Assembly (NCBI GenBank): GCA_022925895.1
Contig: JAKSYS010000045.1
Location: 1 to 64,000 of the forward strand
Origin: Fragilaria crotonensis
Lineage: Eukaryota > Bacillariophyta > Fragilariophyceae > Fragilariales > Fragilariaceae
Direction of reading: 5' to 3'
Length of the DNA: 64,000 bases
Shown: piece by piece, positions 1 to 11,837 of the stretch
How the letters are laid out: every line of letters begins with the position of its first letter
Numbering within the stretch: the stretch's first letter is position 1
Notes under the pieces: generated by a model
Databases searched by the model: none
Seen by the model: the letters and a program-made list of their open reading frames with translations, nothing else
Told to the model about the DNA's origin: nothing
Translations under genes and position numbers: made by a program

Positions 1-191
1 TTATAGAATCTGTGCGCCTGGTGTATCGCACTGTATAATTGTGTATGCCTCGCACACGTGACAATTTGCATACACACGAACAAACAACAAACAAACACAA
101 TAACAGTACCATTTGAGACTTGAGAGAACAATCACTACCTACACTATTAACTAGTAACTGCAGACTCCTCATTACATTAATTCCAGAAGTG

Positions 192-2762
192 ATGAGTGAG
201 CGTCAGAATCAGAATGAGGTTCCACAACAAGCCATTATAAATTTGGATGATTTGGGCAAGGTTATATCGAGTGCATCGACTGTTATTCGACAAGTTAGAA
301 ATGAGAGCGGTCGAGAACTCACGACGAGCAGAAGCATTCGGTGGAGACATGCCACTGATGGTGACAATGGCAGATTCGTTTCTGGAACAACCGCTCTTTG
401 ACATTGATGTGGCAGATCCGTTTTTGAACGCAAATGAAACAGCAACGGATCAGGATGGACTACAAACTCAAACTACTGCTAATGCTTCTAATGCGCCGAC
501 TGACGCAAACGTCACAACCAACAATCAAAGCAGCGGTGTGCGTGCTGATGTTCATGTCCATGACGTTGGTGGAAACGGCATCGATGCAGACTCGAATCAG
601 CACGGAAGCGAAAGCCACAAACAGAGAACAATTCTCTTCGGCTGAAGACGGCGATGACGACTTTGTTCTCTCCTCGCTCAAGAAAAAACAAAATCGTCTT
701 TGTGCTTCTTTCTCAAGAGGAAACCAGAATCAACTGCAAATGAGTCATCGAAGCCAAAGAAGGCCAAAAAGTCGGCCAATGTGCATGCGATTGAGAATGA
801 ACCTACCGAAAGTCGCATTCCTCGGATTAATCGCGTTGAAAATGATTTTGATTATGCATTCATTCTAGGAATGCTCAACATGAGAACGGCGATCCAATGA
901 ATTTGGATCGTGAACTCAATGGTACGACTACCATTCGTGATGATGATGATGACAGCGATGCGATCGTGGCTGTGGCCATGGAAGCACTCGATGATCAAAT
1001 CACCGAAGCCGAATATGCGGCAGTTGCCAAACAAACATGGGATCGACTCAAAGTTGCTGTAGTTGACTACAGAGGTCCGGGTGGTTTGGTGGAAAATCTT
1101 GTTGATCTTACAAAACCCATGACACCCGAGAAAGAACGTCTTGAACGCGATTGGGATTTTCGTCATGCTGTCCGTTCCCGTCCAGCGGCTAATTCGTCAA
1201 CTCTGGCGAGAAACCAAAGAGAGTCGGGCCGTTTGATGTAGACTTGATGGGATATGGTGAACTACTGGTCACCAAGGAGTTACCAAAATACATTGGAGAT
1301 ACACATGAACTCGTATTTCTCAAGAGGAAATGTCTGAAACGTTGATGCGAAGGCTTTCGAGGGACGGTGTGACGGACGTTCGCATCGTCGTCCAGGACAA
1401 AATAGGGGACCCATGCACCATCGTCGTTGAAATTCAGGGGCAGAGGATGATGTTCGCAAAGTACGAAAACAACTGGAACTTATGGTTCAAACAAAGCAGA
1501 TGCGATTCCTATCTCTTGAAAGCAATCCTCGCATCCGTCCTGCCGTCAAGCCTAATGGAAAACGAAAAGTTGAGCTGTACACGAGGTTTTGGAACAAGTA
1601 CGAGAAAATCCGGGACATCGACTTCGGGGCATTCATGCAAAATCCGTGGCAAGTTCCATGTGGCAGAGACATAAGGATCGATTCGGTCCTGCATGTAGTC
1701 CAAGTTGCCCATGTCCGATGGAGCTTGATTTTTACATCCACTGTGATTGACGATATGATCAAGAAGGGCAAATCCGCGGAACGACCTCCTGAAATTGGCT
1801 TTTCGAAGAGGTTTGCACCGAAATTTATGCCTCCTGAGAAAGGAATACCCTCGAGAAACAAACGAAAGTCTTCTAACGCGCTTGATTCGAATGTGGGAGT
1901 TGCATTTAAAGCAGCAACGTTTTGGAACAAGTTGTCTGGATACGTGCCCTTGTTCTGAGGGATGGGATTTCGTGTTCAACAAGGGAGGGATTGGCGACTC
2001 CGTTGCGAGGAGGCATTCATCCATCGTTGAGACCGCCGAACCCGTCGTACCTAAAAAGACAATACCGTTGCCTCAGATCGCACCAGATGATATTGGAATG
2101 AAGGAATATGAAATAGTGTTCGACACAAGATCTCCTCTGGGTTTCTTCTGCGCAACGAAGGTGGGTAGTAGTGGCAGGACCTGCTCAATCATGTCCGTGA
2201 GTCCAAGTCTGAACAGGAGCCGCGCCTGTCGTCGGGAACTGTCGTCCTCGCTGTTGCCATGGGAAAACTGGGCCAATCTGGCACCAAGTTGAGTCACATG
2301 TGGAGCTCAAGCACAAGTATGATAGTTTCAAGCGACACTCAGAAGGACAGTGGATGCAGATACGTTTCATCAACACGGACGTGAAACCACAGAACAACAC
2401 GAACTATCCATCTCCTTGACTGCAACATCTGCATGGCGTGGAAATCCCAAATGGAAAGGTTGGGCTGGAGGGCACCAGAAATTCATGCTGTAACTGCTCC
2501 GCTTGTGCCCGACGTAGCAGCTGGCGAAGCAACAGCGTCGCCTATCAATGTCGAGCCACTATCCCAACATCTCCGTGGCAATATGGCAGGATCACTAGAT
2601 CCCAATCTATCGCGAGGCAATACAATGCCAGATGTTTGTGTAAGTGAGGAGGTCCCAGAAGAGGCCTTAGGGCAAAACGAAGGTGTCGAGTCAACCGATG
2701 AGATGTCGAAAGAGCCTTCGAGGCCGAGCGCAATTGCCGAGGCAAGCGATGAGTTGCTTTAA
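192..2762 (+). CDS. Frame-interrupted protein-coding stretch of unknown function
   Basis: I do not recognise this gene. An ATG at 192 opens a frame (MSERQNQNEV...) that continues coherently only if the reading frame is changed near 300, 640, 690, 890, 1210, 1480-1560, 1950, 2170 and 2430. Each piece is open and protein-like: an acidic Asn/Thr-rich part (about 330-640), a Lys-rich patch with KPKKAKK (about 750), a run of Asp (about 930), a part ending in VDLTKPMTPEKE, then basic segments with FWNKYEKIRDIDFGAFMQ. At one switch (near 870) losing a single base explains the shift, as in the conserved genes of this window, so sequencing indels are the likeliest cause. Decay of a real pseudogene, or a few unrecognised introns, are alternatives. 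The pieces may also be more than one gene. Confidence 0.4.
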
Positions 2763-2776
2763 GGGCGGCACCTTCA

Positions 2777-5202
2777 GTGCCGATGCACGAGCACTTATCC
2801 CGTGAGCCCGGTCACCGCACGCTGCCTAAACCTCGACCGATCTTCAAGGGAAAAAGTTCATGGGGCGAACAGAAACCCGCCGGACCAGCGGAGTCAGTCT
2901 TCAGAACTCTTTCCAAAACAACAAAGCGCAACGCCCCTGTATTGCTCTCATGGGCACCAGACCTCAAGAAGCATACTGTTCTTTTGATGGAACTGCGAAG
3001 GCTGCGGATGTGCTGAAGCTCGGCGCGCCTCAGCCTACCGAAACCATAACGGAAGAGGAAGAACCGCCTGTCCTCCTCCACCAAAACCGGCACAAAGAAT
3101 GCAGAATTGCTTTCTGCAATCTCCGACAAGTCGTGTTTTGAAGTATTTAAGTTGCTACAGGGTGGTGCTGATACCCAGCCAAAGAACGTCAACCCCAAGG
3201 AACTACCAGAAACTTTTGCCAAGCGTATCAAAGACTCTCTCAAGCAAAATTCTTCACCTGAGGCGAAGATGAAATATGACGATATCACTCTGAAAGTAAA
3301 CCTGCTAAAGATCTTTGAAAGGGCGCGAGATGTCATGACTTCGAGCTCGTGTCTGACGAAATGGGTGAAATACGAGGCTAGAATTTGTCGGATTGAAAAT
3401 CTCCGCCTGACACGAGGTACGCCCGTATCTGCGGGCGACAAGTTTTATTGCGAAATAAAGATTGTGGGCGAAGTTCATAGGAGAGATTAACCTCAGTTTG
3501 GGCGGAATCGAATTGATTTTTCGGACAAGGCGGGCTACCAATTTTCCTACAATGAATCACTGCCAGAGCGCATTCTTGGTGGCGATGAAAGAACCTTTGT
3601 TATGACATTCGGTAAAACTTTTGGCAATTCTCAACGAACGATGGTATTAGCAAGTCAAACAAAACAACTGGATGAGATAAAAAGTGAGGTGGCACACAAA
3701 GAAGAAACGACTATCACGGTAGACATGCCACAAACTGCAAACTTGGAATCAGGACGGGCGATTGTCACGCTTCGTAAGCTACGCGATGGAAGTAAAGTGA
3801 AGATTGCAAGGGAACGACTCAGGCACAGCAATCTATTGAAGCAGGTCATCGCCGACATGAAGAAATTCAACGCAGACGAACGCCGGAAGGCTTCAGGGAT
3901 GCCTGCGTTGGACTTCAACCTTAGACTACCAGAATCACCCCGTATTACGCTACTGCATGCTGTGTATTTGAATATTGTGAATCTGGTCTCCGATCTAATT
4001 GCCTGCGGTGCAGACATTAACGCAAAACGAAATGGGCGTATCGCCGAGAAAGCTGGCACTCAGAATATATGAGACATTTTCGAAGAAGACTGGGCAAGAG
4101 AAAGAAATGAAGGACTCTACATCCTTAACTCCTTGGCGTGTCCCTTGCTTCCTTAGAATCAGGTACCACGGCAACAGAAGACGATTCAGACGACAAAGAC
4201 CTCGGGCCGGAGATCGATACCCTGGCAGAGGTTCCGAATGAGGCACTTGCTACTGAAGAAGAGGATCAAATTCCTTCTTTACAAGTCACGAGCGAATTAG
4301 CGCCTGGCCCAGTGACCCAAATGCCACAATACGACCAACATAGTGACACACGCGCTGTTACACTTCCAGTGACAACGGTTGAGAAATTGACTCCTGGCAA
4401 GGTGATGTGTCGAAATTACCGTTCGAATGAACGGTGCACGCACGGCCTAAAGTGCTATTTCCTTCATTACCCCCGAATCAACCCTGACGATATCGTCGCC
4501 ACCGAACATCTTCCCATCTACTCCCCTGCAGATTTGACTGTCAAGCAAGACTTTGATGGAAACGGGGAAAGATGCTTCACGGCTGTCTTTCGCGACAATG
4601 CCGAAAACATTTACCTTAGGGCGCTCGGAGGCAACACGGTAGGCGCCAATCGTGATGGAGTATATTGGTACCGAACCCGTGACGATGCTATTGAAGCCAT
4701 CGTGAGAGTGATCTCACATTGGCAAAAATTGTGTTCAGCACGATATCTAAATGGAAAGCCATCCATTCCACCCAGTCGTGTGGTACCTGCTACGAATTAC
4801 CAATGGCGAAACGACGTCATGGATAGCCAGAGTGAGTCGGAAACGGCAGTTTTCGACCGCCTCGTTGGTGCGAATATTGACAACACTTTTTCGCTCATAA
4901 TGAAGCGAGCAGGGCAACCTCATTTCCATCTAAAGAAAGATCGTTGGACGTTCAAGCAACTCACCGGTGATCATGCTTGGGTCAACGCATCATTTAGGAC
5001 GTGGGTCAGTCCACAATTTCCTTCCGAAACCTTTTCGTCCATGGGAATAGGGGATGATACCATATACAACAATGGAATCTTCTATCACAGCAATACCAAA
5101 AGGGCCCAGGCGAGTGCGTTCCTGGAGTTTCTTAAGTTCGCCAAATCAATAGGCCTCCTCCGGTCTCTGACAACAATGGACTCAACAACACTCCCATTCT
5201 GA
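2777..5202 (+). CDS. Ankyrin-repeat / CCCH zinc-finger protein, frame-interrupted
   Basis: Three main open segments (about 2860-3490, 3602-4072, 4138-5202) lie in two or three phases and read as one protein. Ankyrin-like helices are visible twice, around 3107-3180 (ELLSAISDKSCFEVFKLL, then GGAD) and around 3950-4030 (ITLLHAVYLNIVNLVSDLI, then CGADINAK). The last segment carries a CCCH finger with spacing C-x8-C-x5-C-x3-H (CRNYRSNERC ... CYFLH) at about 4410-4470, followed by about 240 residues I cannot assign. CCCH fingers of this spacing usually bind RNA, and ankyrin repeats bind proteins, so an RNA-binding regulator is a reasonable inference. The open frame at 4138 begins with GTG, so it is not an independent gene start. 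Frame changes near 3120, 3500-3600 and 4050-4140 may be sequencing indels or true decay. Confidence 0.5.
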
Positions 5203-5927
5203 AGTCAACGTCGCCTGGTCGTGTAAAACCATTCGTTGTGAACGGACCAGGGATGTAACGCAACAGGGCGACAACTTGATGTGGATTTGTTGGGACAACC
5301 ATGTTCCCGCTTGTTTCACAGTTAACGTAACTTTGACTTTGGCAGCCATGAAACCTTTCGAGGTCAAACCAGCTTTTAGTTTTGCCTCTGCTATGACTTC
5401 TGGACAAGTACAACTACGAGATACAGTACTACTAGCTGTACGTACCGTGATCGCAATTAAGCGAACGCCATATACGCTACTGTACGATACGATACTGTAG
5501 ACAGTATACAATAGATGGTTCGTTCAGTGTCTTCAGCGTACCTGGTAGTACTACAGTTTCATACTCGAGTACCTGTGAAGATCATACAGCATACACAGTA
5601 TTGGTTCACAGTATGTTCTTATAGAACGACCATGTTCCCGTATGTACAGTACAGCTATGATATATCTGTATGTCATACATTTTCGAGGCAAAACCAGAAG
5701 TGAAAAAGATGACGTCACGATTCGAGAAGCAACACTGCAACGGCGTACGTACGTAGTACCCTTGTAGCTTTCTACAGCTAATTCTGTATTAGAGTACTGT
5801 AGTATACGGTATTGGTACGGGCAGTGCCATAACACAGGACACCCCACTTGGTGCTGCGTCTCGCACTTATAGCAGACACTCCAATCAATCACCATGGTCG
5901 CTCGTGTGGTCCCGTTCACGTCCTCTC
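5203..5927. other. Intergenic, GTAC-rich
   Basis: No convincing reading frame. From about 5400 to 5830 the DNA is dense in GTAC-centred words (AGTACTAC, GTACGTAC, GAGTACTG, GGTACGGG), a pattern repeated in most gaps of this window. The last part should hold the promoter and leader of the QCR8 gene. Confidence 0.5.
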
Positions 5928-6405
5928 ATGGCGCGTTACGATGTCTCTGCACACATGGTCAAGTGGTGGGGCAAAGTGAGGACTGATGAGGGTCAGGTGC
6001 GTTTGCATTTGTGAGTGTGTGTGGTGACGCTACGCCACGAAGGAAGAATCCGTTGTGAACTCTTTCTCAAACACGTTGTATATTCTCTTCCTTTCTCGTC
6101 CATTCGCAGGTAACTCGCCATCTTTCGCCCTATGAGCAGCATGTTATTTCTCATTGGTTCGCTTCTTGGCCAAAGAAGGTGAGTGTTGAATGCTACCGCA
6201 TCCTCAACAGAATGTTTGTCAGATACTCCAGTACCATTTCCAACAGCATATTTCTTTATATTCTTCGTGTCATTTCATTTTATAGGTGATTGACAGAGCC
6301 CCAGAGTACATTATTTATTTGGGTGGATCGCTTGGGCTCGCCGCGTTTGCCATTATTGGTGGCGACGCTGCCGATGCGGCAGAGGACTACAAGCACCGAT
6401 ACTAG
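5928..6405 (+). CDS. QCR8: Cytochrome bc1 complex subunit 8 (QCR8), three exons
   Basis: A small subunit of mitochondrial respiratory complex III, next to cytochrome b in the inner membrane. Exons 5928-5996, 6110-6178 and 6286-6405 are joined in phase 0 at GTGCGT..CAG and GTGAGT..TAG borders, giving 85 residues and no frame errors. The N-terminal part reads MARYDVSAHMVKWWGKV, the middle has the family's RHLSPYEQ motif, a single hydrophobic helix follows (IIYLGGSLGLAAFAIIGG), and the end EDYKHRY resembles the EKLEHRY end of plant QCR8. The length fits the family (about 70-95). The exons are too short for a simple ORF search. An ATG at 5894 is out of frame and was not used. The assignment rests on the SPYEQ motif, the single helix and the C-terminal HRY. 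Confidence 0.82.
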
Positions 6406-7133
6406 GTCTAGAGTCAGTCTACGGTAGTAGGAGAGTAGAGGAAGGAGTTAGGACTCTACGGTAATAAACAATTTAGGACCAAGATGTTACTATTGTAATC
6501 GCAGTAATGTATGGAATATTCTCTTGCAAGTGAAAACGTATGCGTCCGTCAAGGGCGAGCGTGATCCTGGATATTGTTTTGCGAGATGAATATTTACTTT
6601 TATACTAAATCATTATTGATCATTGTTGCCACTGCTGTCCTGTCAGTTGTTACCTCGCACAGAAGCAATCCCTACGACGTTGAGAGTCGAGTCGACAACA
6701 ATGTTGTCAATTGTAAGTGTATGCGTTATGTTTATTAGAGTAGACAGTAGACAGGACTGAGAACGCTGTGAGGGAGTACAGCACTCAGTACTGTACTGTA
6801 TTTCTTGTAACGAGCACTGTAGAACAAGCACCATAGAATAGCACCGTACAGGGTACCGTACCTGGTACTCGGAGTACAATAGCAAAGTTAACGGTTCATG
6901 CCACACAGCTACTTTACTGGATACTCACCGTCCATGTAGAATACATGGTACCGTACTATACCACGAGAAGTAAATCGTGGGTGTCCGTCTGTCTGTCACC
7001 CACTTCGCACATGACAACTGCAACAGGTGCCTTCCATCTTCAACCTGGGCATCTCACCTCGGATGTACTCCAATACACAATCATGAATGCCTGGAACAAA
7101 ACACATCCTGCATGTGATCAAGGCGTTCGATGA
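6406..7133. other. Intergenic, GTAC-rich from about 6770
   Basis: Contains the 3' end of the QCR8 transcript (an AATAAA-like stretch near 6463 is possible), then no supported gene. At 6770-6960 there is a cluster of GTAC words (CAGTACTGTACTG, GGTACCGTACC, GGAGTAC). Confidence 0.45.
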
Positions 7134-8835
7134 ATGCGGCTGACAGTATTCACAACAAGTGCGTTTGAGTTCGGTCTCGTGACACTATTCATTGCCAGCT
7201 ATTGCTGTTGTTGTTGCAGTTGTTCTACTGGTAGTGGTCGACCAATCGCCTTTATTATTCCAAGATCCATTCGCAGCACCGTTGCCAGTACCAGTTCCCG
7301 TACCAGTACAGTCACAGTTTCAACAACAATTGAAAAGACAAGAAGAAGCATGGGTCTCTTTCAATCCAAAGAACGGCAACAGCAGCAACAGGATGCAGCC
7401 GAACTCGACGAGTGGTTCGCCGACGTGCAACGCATCAAGCAACAGTGTTGTGACGATCCATGGTATCAACACAAATTGGCCATTTCCAAGACAACAGTTG
7501 AAGTGGCTGACGAATACGTTGGGACACAAAGTGACATTAACGCATTGTTCCCAGGCGTTCACAAGTATTTAGGTGGAGCCAAGGATGAACGCGATGGCTG
7601 CATTTATGGTATTCCATCGCATGCCAGGTCTGTTATTTGTTTGTATCCGACACGAGAATCAAAAACAGCAACAACGAACAACGAGGAGGAGGTCAGATAC
7701 AAAATTAGGCTCGAACCCTTGCCAGAGCATGCTGCCAATGGCCAATTCAAATGGCTCCGCATTATTGCCCACGGCTACCTTTATGGCATTCCGGCATGGG
7801 CCAACACGGTTTTGCAAGTTGACATTGATGCCATGGGGGCGACGACCGAATGCGACAGGGCCGATTGTCAATTTGATCCTTCCCAAGGGTCACGTTCCCT
7901 CACGATGGCAACGGAGCATCCTCAATCAACAAAAGACAGCAATCTACAGCATTCCAAGTAACGCACACCAGGTCCTCAAGGTTGATCTCATCACCCACAC
8001 CACATCGCTCATCGATATTCACATACCTCCACAATACAAGGACTTTTCATTCAATCACAGCAACAAGTGGTACGGCGGTTTGTTAGGAGATGACAATGCC
8101 GTCTACGGCATTCCGTACCGAACATGTTCACTATTGAGAATCGATACAGAGACTGATACAGCAGCCATTGTCGAGAGGACTACGGATGCAAACGTTTCAA
8201 TTGGCACGGAGGAGCCAAGGTGAATGGATTCATTTATGCATACCCTCACACGCCGACACGGTGCTCAGGATTGACACTGCCCTCCAAGGGTACAATCTCC
8301 ACACGATTACCCATTCAGCGCGCATCCTATGATGTCGATACGAATCAAAACTACAAGTGGTTGGGTGGCGCCATTGGTGCCGATGGGAACATTTATGCCA
8401 TGCCCGCCGATGCGTCGGCGATCCTCAAAATTGATACTCACACAAACATTTGCAGTACCTTTGGATTTGTCGGCACGGAAAACAAACAAATGGCAAGGTG
8501 GAGTACTCAGTCCGACTGATGGATGTATCTATTGCATCCCCGCCGACGGACAACACGTGCTACGCATTGCCACAAGCCCTCGAGCACTGATACTACTACT
8601 GCGACTCGACCATCATCAGGAGACAATGACGACGGAGCCGATACTGCTATGTACCATAATGCCGTGTCTCGTTGGTCAATTGCCAAATCGCAAGAACAAA
8701 TGGCAGGGTGCATTTTTTGGAAATGATGGAATCATGTACGCTATTCCTGAAAATGGGTATCGAATTCTAATGGTGCGTCCTCACACGAACAGCGAAATTG
8801 GAAAACAGGCGAGGTTGTTGGCGATGTTCGAGTAG
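7134..8835 (+). CDS. Repeat protein with W-GG..DG.IY.IP..A..VL.ID units (beta-propeller-like), frame-interrupted
   Basis: At least six copies of a unit of roughly 45-60 residues can be read, each with the pattern (K/R)W-x-GG-x5-DGxIYxIPxxAxxVLxID. Clear examples are KWYGGLLGDDNAVYGIPYRT (about 8068), KWLGGAIGADGNIYAMPADA (about 8359), WQGGVLSPTDGCIYCIP (about 8492) and a last one near 8700-8760. The units fall in three phases with changes near 7830-7900, about 8215 and about 8480. Since repeat spacing is kept across the changes, single-base errors are more likely than introns. The ATG at 7134 starts a hydrophobic, Cys-rich stretch (LFIASYCCCCCSCS) that could be a signal anchor; a later ATG at 7350 (MGLFQSKER) is an alternative start. 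The short-strand repeats suggest a beta-propeller-like fold, but ligand and role are unknown. Confidence 0.55.
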
Positions 8836-8950
8836 AACTCATGTAGTAATTGTTTAGCAGTTGCTTATAATAGAGGCTTATCTGTGCCCTAACAAGCATG
8901 TTGCGATGCGGAATAAAGTAATAGTCACGCATGTACTCCTCTCGACTGCA

Positions 8951-11202
8951 TTAGAACTGCAAAGGCGCTGCCGCTGCCGCGACATTTCGAATACAGTCTC
9001 GCACATGACTGGCAAGCTTCGCATCGGCACATTCGACTGTAACTTCGGCATTGTTTCCAAATTCATCATCAAACTCGACCACCACATGACACAGTAGAGT
9101 GCCATCTTCGGAAACGGCAGCGGCATCGAACCCACAGTCGGTCGTAATTTCGTACGACGCACGGTTACTCTCAAACACACTCTCCACATCCTTGAACTGA
9201 TCTCGAAGTGCATTGCCAATAAGTTTCAAACGATTGAATGAGGTTGTCTCTTCGCCTCGTGCCATCTTATTCACTGGTTCGTCGCCATTTTCTTCGTCTT
9301 CTCCTTCTCCTCCATCACGTGGACGACGACTTCGATGACGACATGGTTTGCTAGTAATTCGAATCGAGGCGGCACTGCTCTGGGCGTGCATCACTAGGGC
9401 CACAACAGCATCCGCAATGACATCATTCGCAGGACTAGCATCCCATTCGACAGTGGCGACGCCCTCGTTTTTCCCACTGTCACTTTGATTTGATCGTCGC
9501 TCAAGCCAAAGACTGTTGTTGCAGTTGCAGGTGCAGGTGCAGCATGGAATCCTTATCATCATAATCGTTGTCGTCATTCGTCACTGTCGTTTGTGTGACA
9601 CCGACAAACATTTCATTGAGAAACAATTTGAGAGTATCGACCGAACCTGCAAATGGAACATGCAATTTCGATGCAATGGACCCAACACGAAGCGGCGTAT
9701 AGGTCGCCAAGTCCTCGTGCCACGATTTTCGTTGAAAATTGTGAGTCACCATAATACCCTTGACTTCTTCTGCTTGGAGATCCCCATCACGATCGGCCAA
9801 ACTGCCCATGACTTTGGCCGACCGACGGCGGGCAAATTTCAATTTAACTTCTTGTAGATTCGGGGCATGGTAATGGTGGGTCTCTTATTTTCTGGAAGTT
9901 GTCTGTACTGCAACATGAGTGCACTCTTGAGACGGCCCATTTCATCCTTTTGTCCATGGACCAGAATGATGTGTTTCGGATCGACTTGAGCAATGAAACT
10001 GCGATTCTGAACGAAATCGACGTGAGCTGAGAAACTGACGTAGTCCACGAGACAATTCAAAGGCTGTCGTCGACCCTCGAGAGTGACAACCTCCTTGGGT
10101 TGGTTCATAATTTCCTTGGCCAACGTGTGTTCTACAGCATAACCAGCAATCAAAACTCCATTCTTGGGATCTGTGGCCCATCGATCAAAGAGTTGTCGTG
10201 AAACTCCCGATTGGAGCATCCCCGGTGATGCGAATACCACGGAGGGACCAGAATCGTCAAAATTCTCAAGATCAATGGACTTTAGGTTTTGAATGAATGT
10301 AAAGGCAAAGGGATTGAGATATCCATCTGATCTCGGATGCGAGCGTTCATCATATTGGAATACGTTTGATAGACACGTAGAGCTCGTGATGCCATTTTGC
10401 TGGCATAATAAATGGGAATTTTTGCAAATGTGAATTGTCTTTCCAATACTCATCAAGGATGAGAAGCAGTTCTTGCGCACGTCCCAACGCAAAGACTGGG
10501 ATCAAACATCGTCCACCTGCGTGACGACACGCTCCACGGTTCCCGTGAAGCGTGCCTCACGTTCCTTCTTGGAGGCGTGGACTTGAACCCCGTACGTGGC
10601 TTCGACCATGAGAACGTCTGGTTTGTGCGGTGGAATTTCTGCAGCCATTAAATGTCGATCGTCTTCCATACTGTAGTCGCCGTGTAGAGGAGGGACCTAC
10701 CACCAATATCTAACCAATACATGCAAGCACCGAGGACGTGACCCGCGTTGAGTGCATAAAATGTAAGACCCTTGACTGTGACTGTCTGGTGATAATCAAT
10801 GAGTTCAATCTTCTCAATACAGGAGAGTAATTCTGCTTCTGTGTAAAGGACCTCTTCTGATTTTGCATTTCTCATCTGTAGCAGTCGTAAGTAATCTCCA
10901 AGCAAGAGTCGTATCACTGCCTTTGTTGGATGCGTCATGAATATTCTTCCCTTGAATCCTGTTCGTTCTGTAAAGTATGGCAGTGATGCGGCATGATCCA
11001 AATGAAAGTGTGTAATTAGTAGAATGTCAATGCGTTCGGGTTCTATTCGGTCCAAAAAGGGAAGTCCATTCATCCCTTCATACCCAGGATGAATGCCACA
11101 ATCCAACATGATGTTCATGTCACGAAACTCCAATACATGACACGATCGCCCAACTTCCTGCCCTGACCCCAAGGGCGTAATGGTCATGACATCCTCTGCC
11201 AT
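8951..11202 (-). CDS. CPSF3: Cleavage and polyadenylation specificity factor 73 kDa subunit (CPSF73), frame-interrupted
   Basis: The metallo-beta-lactamase/beta-CASP endonuclease that cuts pre-mRNA before polyadenylation. The start at 11202 ([12 protein letters not shown]) leads into [21 protein letters not shown] and the zinc-binding HFHLDH motif. The rest aligns along its length with animal CPSF73: [60 protein letters not shown]-like [43 protein letters not shown] and a C-terminal [16 protein letters not shown]. It is not continuous: single bases appear missing near 10680, 10516, 10421, 10314, 9863, 9510 and 9470, mostly in runs of one base. With seven bases added the length becomes 2259 nt (753 codons), and no stop lies in the corrected frame where I checked. 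Human CPSF73 is 684 residues. As CPSF73 is essential, sequencing error is the preferred explanation. Confidence 0.92.
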
Positions 11203-11837
11203 GGTGAATTTCAATTCAACAATGTATTATTGTTTGCTGTGGTTAATATTGTTATGGTTGCCCTTCGCGAGATAGGTCCCACTAAATGCACGTGCTTGAT
11301 ATATGATGTTGATTGATCGACCTTCGTATTGGATCGCCGGACGACGCGTTGACTGGTCCTGTCTGTGGTACGAGTCTCGCATACGAATATGCCATACGTA
11401 CAGTGGGTTTCTGGTGCCTGTATGACAATTAACTAGGTACTCCAGTACTTCAGTAACCACCATTCTGGTAAGCCCAGTATGTACTTGTACATACAACATA
11501 CATACTACAAACTACAAACACAAGTTATTCAAAAAAATCTACAAATACTGGGTACTACCGGTATTCTATTACTACTGTCGTATGGTACACAGAGTTTATA
11601 GCCATCGAAAATCGAAACGGCAGCCCGGCGTGTCGCTGGAGAAAAAAAATCTACAGTACGACTATTCCAGTCTACGGTAAATTACAGGCTATCATGCAAA
11701 TAGGGTTGCGACAAGTGTGATCCAGTGTGAAGGTTGACCAATTGAAGGCAACAAAGAACACCCCAATCACCGCAGATTGACAGTGACAATAGTTCCAGAT
11801 GAATTGTTGGACTTTATTTACGTGCGAGGAGTATAAT
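11203..11837. other. Intergenic between CPSF3 and uL13
   Basis: No supported gene. It holds the CPSF3 leader/promoter (both flanking genes are on the minus strand) and the uL13 3' end. Scattered GTAC words occur at 11390-11480 and 11550-11600. A run of A at 11531-11537 and another at 11641-11648 are present. Confidence 0.4.

Noticed and set aside
1509-2024. 171-residue minus-strand frame
   Set aside because: It is antisense to coherent plus-strand segments and shows no motif.
2812-3441. 209-residue minus-strand frame
   Set aside because: It runs against the ankyrin/CCCH segments, which have recognisable motifs on the plus strand.
4138-5202. Treating the CCCH frame as a separate complete gene
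   Set aside because: It opens at GTG and the ankyrin segments just upstream end in phase-shifted frames; one interrupted gene is more likely.
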